Of a stretch of DNA of 44,140 nt, positions 43,643-44,140 are shown in pieces. The stretch is from an uncultured Burkholderiales bacterium. Its GTDB lineage: Bacteria; Pseudomonadota; Gammaproteobacteria; Burkholderiales; Burkholderiaceae_C. The first letter of the stretch is position 1, and each line of letters begins with the position of its first letter. The notes under the pieces are model-generated. The model ran no database searches and was not told where the DNA came from. It saw only the letters and a program-made list of their open reading frames with translations. The stretch lies in the NCBI GenBank assembly GCA_903905475.1, contig CAIVGK010000267.1:1-44140 (forward strand), in the 5' to 3' direction. Both the position numbers and the translations under genes were made by a program.

Positions 43643-44140
43643 ATGACTGTACCTGCCGCCGAGCGAAAGGCTGGCCCGTTCAACGGGAACGGGTCGACCA
43701 CCGCATTTCCATTCACCTTCAAAGTCTTCACCACTGAGGACATCGAAGTCATCTTCGCCGACACCGATGGTGTTGAGACCGTGCTCGAGCTCGACTCCGA
43801 TTACTCGGTGTCGCTGAACGCGGACCAAGACGAAGACCCGGGCGGCACGGTCACCTACCCGATCAGCGGCACCGCTCTCGCCACAGGCGAGAAGCTCAGC
43901 ATCGCTGGCGCTTTGCCCTACGAGCAAGAGACAGACATCCCCACAGGCGGCAACTTCAACCCAACCGTGTTGGAAAACGCGCTCGACAAACTGAGCATGC
44001 AGACCCAGCAGCTCGCCGAGTCGGTGAGCCGTGCAGCGAAGGTGCCGATCACCAACGCTGCGGACGCTGACACGTTGACGCAGGCCATCCTCGTGGCCGC
44101 CAACAACATCGCGGGCCTCGAGGTCGTCGTCGCAAACATC
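43643..44140 (+). CDS. Tail fibre protein, N-terminal part (T7 gp17-like N-terminal domain); continues in frame at position 1 of the window
   Basis: ATG at 43643; translation MTVPAAERKAGPFNGNGSTTAFPFTFKVFTTEDIEVIF... is typical of podovirus fibre N-termini. Open to window end; base 44000 equals base 1 and the frame is preserved. Confidence 0.85.
   Translation, partial: MTVPAAERKAGPFNGNGSTTAFPFTFKVFTTEDIEVIFADTDGVETVLELDSDYSVSLNADQDEDPGGTVTYPISGTALATGEKLSIAGALPYEQETDIPTGGNFNPTVLENALDKLSMQTQQLAESVSRAAKVPITNAADADTLTQAILVAANNIAGLEVVVANI
44000..44140. repeat. Terminal direct repeat, right copy (identical to 1-141)
   Basis: Exact identity read at both ends. Confidence 0.95.

Noticed and set aside
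41294-43927. 877-aa minus-strand ORF antisense to the giant gene (similar long antisense ORFs at 39605..41128, 37325..39091, 29682..31127, 24354..26087)
   Set aside because: Shadow ORFs from GC-rich codon bias; low-complexity Val/Ala/His/Leu/Arg composition with no recognisable motif, opposite to well-supported genes.
1-44140. CRISPR array, tRNA genes, IS elements, phage RNA polymerase
   Set aside because: No regular repeat-spacer pattern, no tRNA-like T-arm context, no transposase-like or RNAP-like protein seen by eye; tRNAscan/Infernal was not run, so a small RNA gene could be missed.

Overview
The window is a complete, circularly permuted genome of a tailed phage with podovirus-like (short-tail) architecture. 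Gene content suggests a proteobacterial host; the structural block recalls Bordetella BPP-1-like phages and, distantly, T7. Bases 1-141 are repeated exactly at 44000-44140, so the unique length is about 43,999 bp, and the tail-fibre gene crosses the junction in frame. A minus-strand early/replication module (about 6.5-18 kb) encodes an XRE-type repressor, DUF2800, DUF2815 (SSB-like), family A DNA polymerase, VRR-NUC nuclease, SNF2-like helicase, DUF3310, a TraR/DksA-like protein and a RelA/SpoT-type HD hydrolase. A plus-strand module runs from a small Cro-like protein and a VapE-type primase/helicase through terminases, portal, capsid, tail tube, nozzle, ejection proteins, a 2982-aa polyvalent ejection protein, tail fibre, Gly-rich adhesin, holin and M15 endolysin. 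Most interesting signals: (1) three loci that could act on alarmone/RNAP control: a RelA/SpoT-synthetase-like domain in the giant ejection protein, a stand-alone HD alarmone-hydrolase-like gene, and a TraR-like gene; (2) an undescribed regulon, with three near-identical promoter/operator/5'-hairpin elements, variant operators, a second dyad class, and no visible integrase; (3) a 17-bp hairpin occluding the ribosome-binding site of DNA polymerase; (4) a 10-copy iteron-like cluster next to the primase gene; (5) a one-base frameshift splitting the tail fibre, followed by a polyglycine adhesin. All family calls are from reading the supplied translations by eye; no searches were run.
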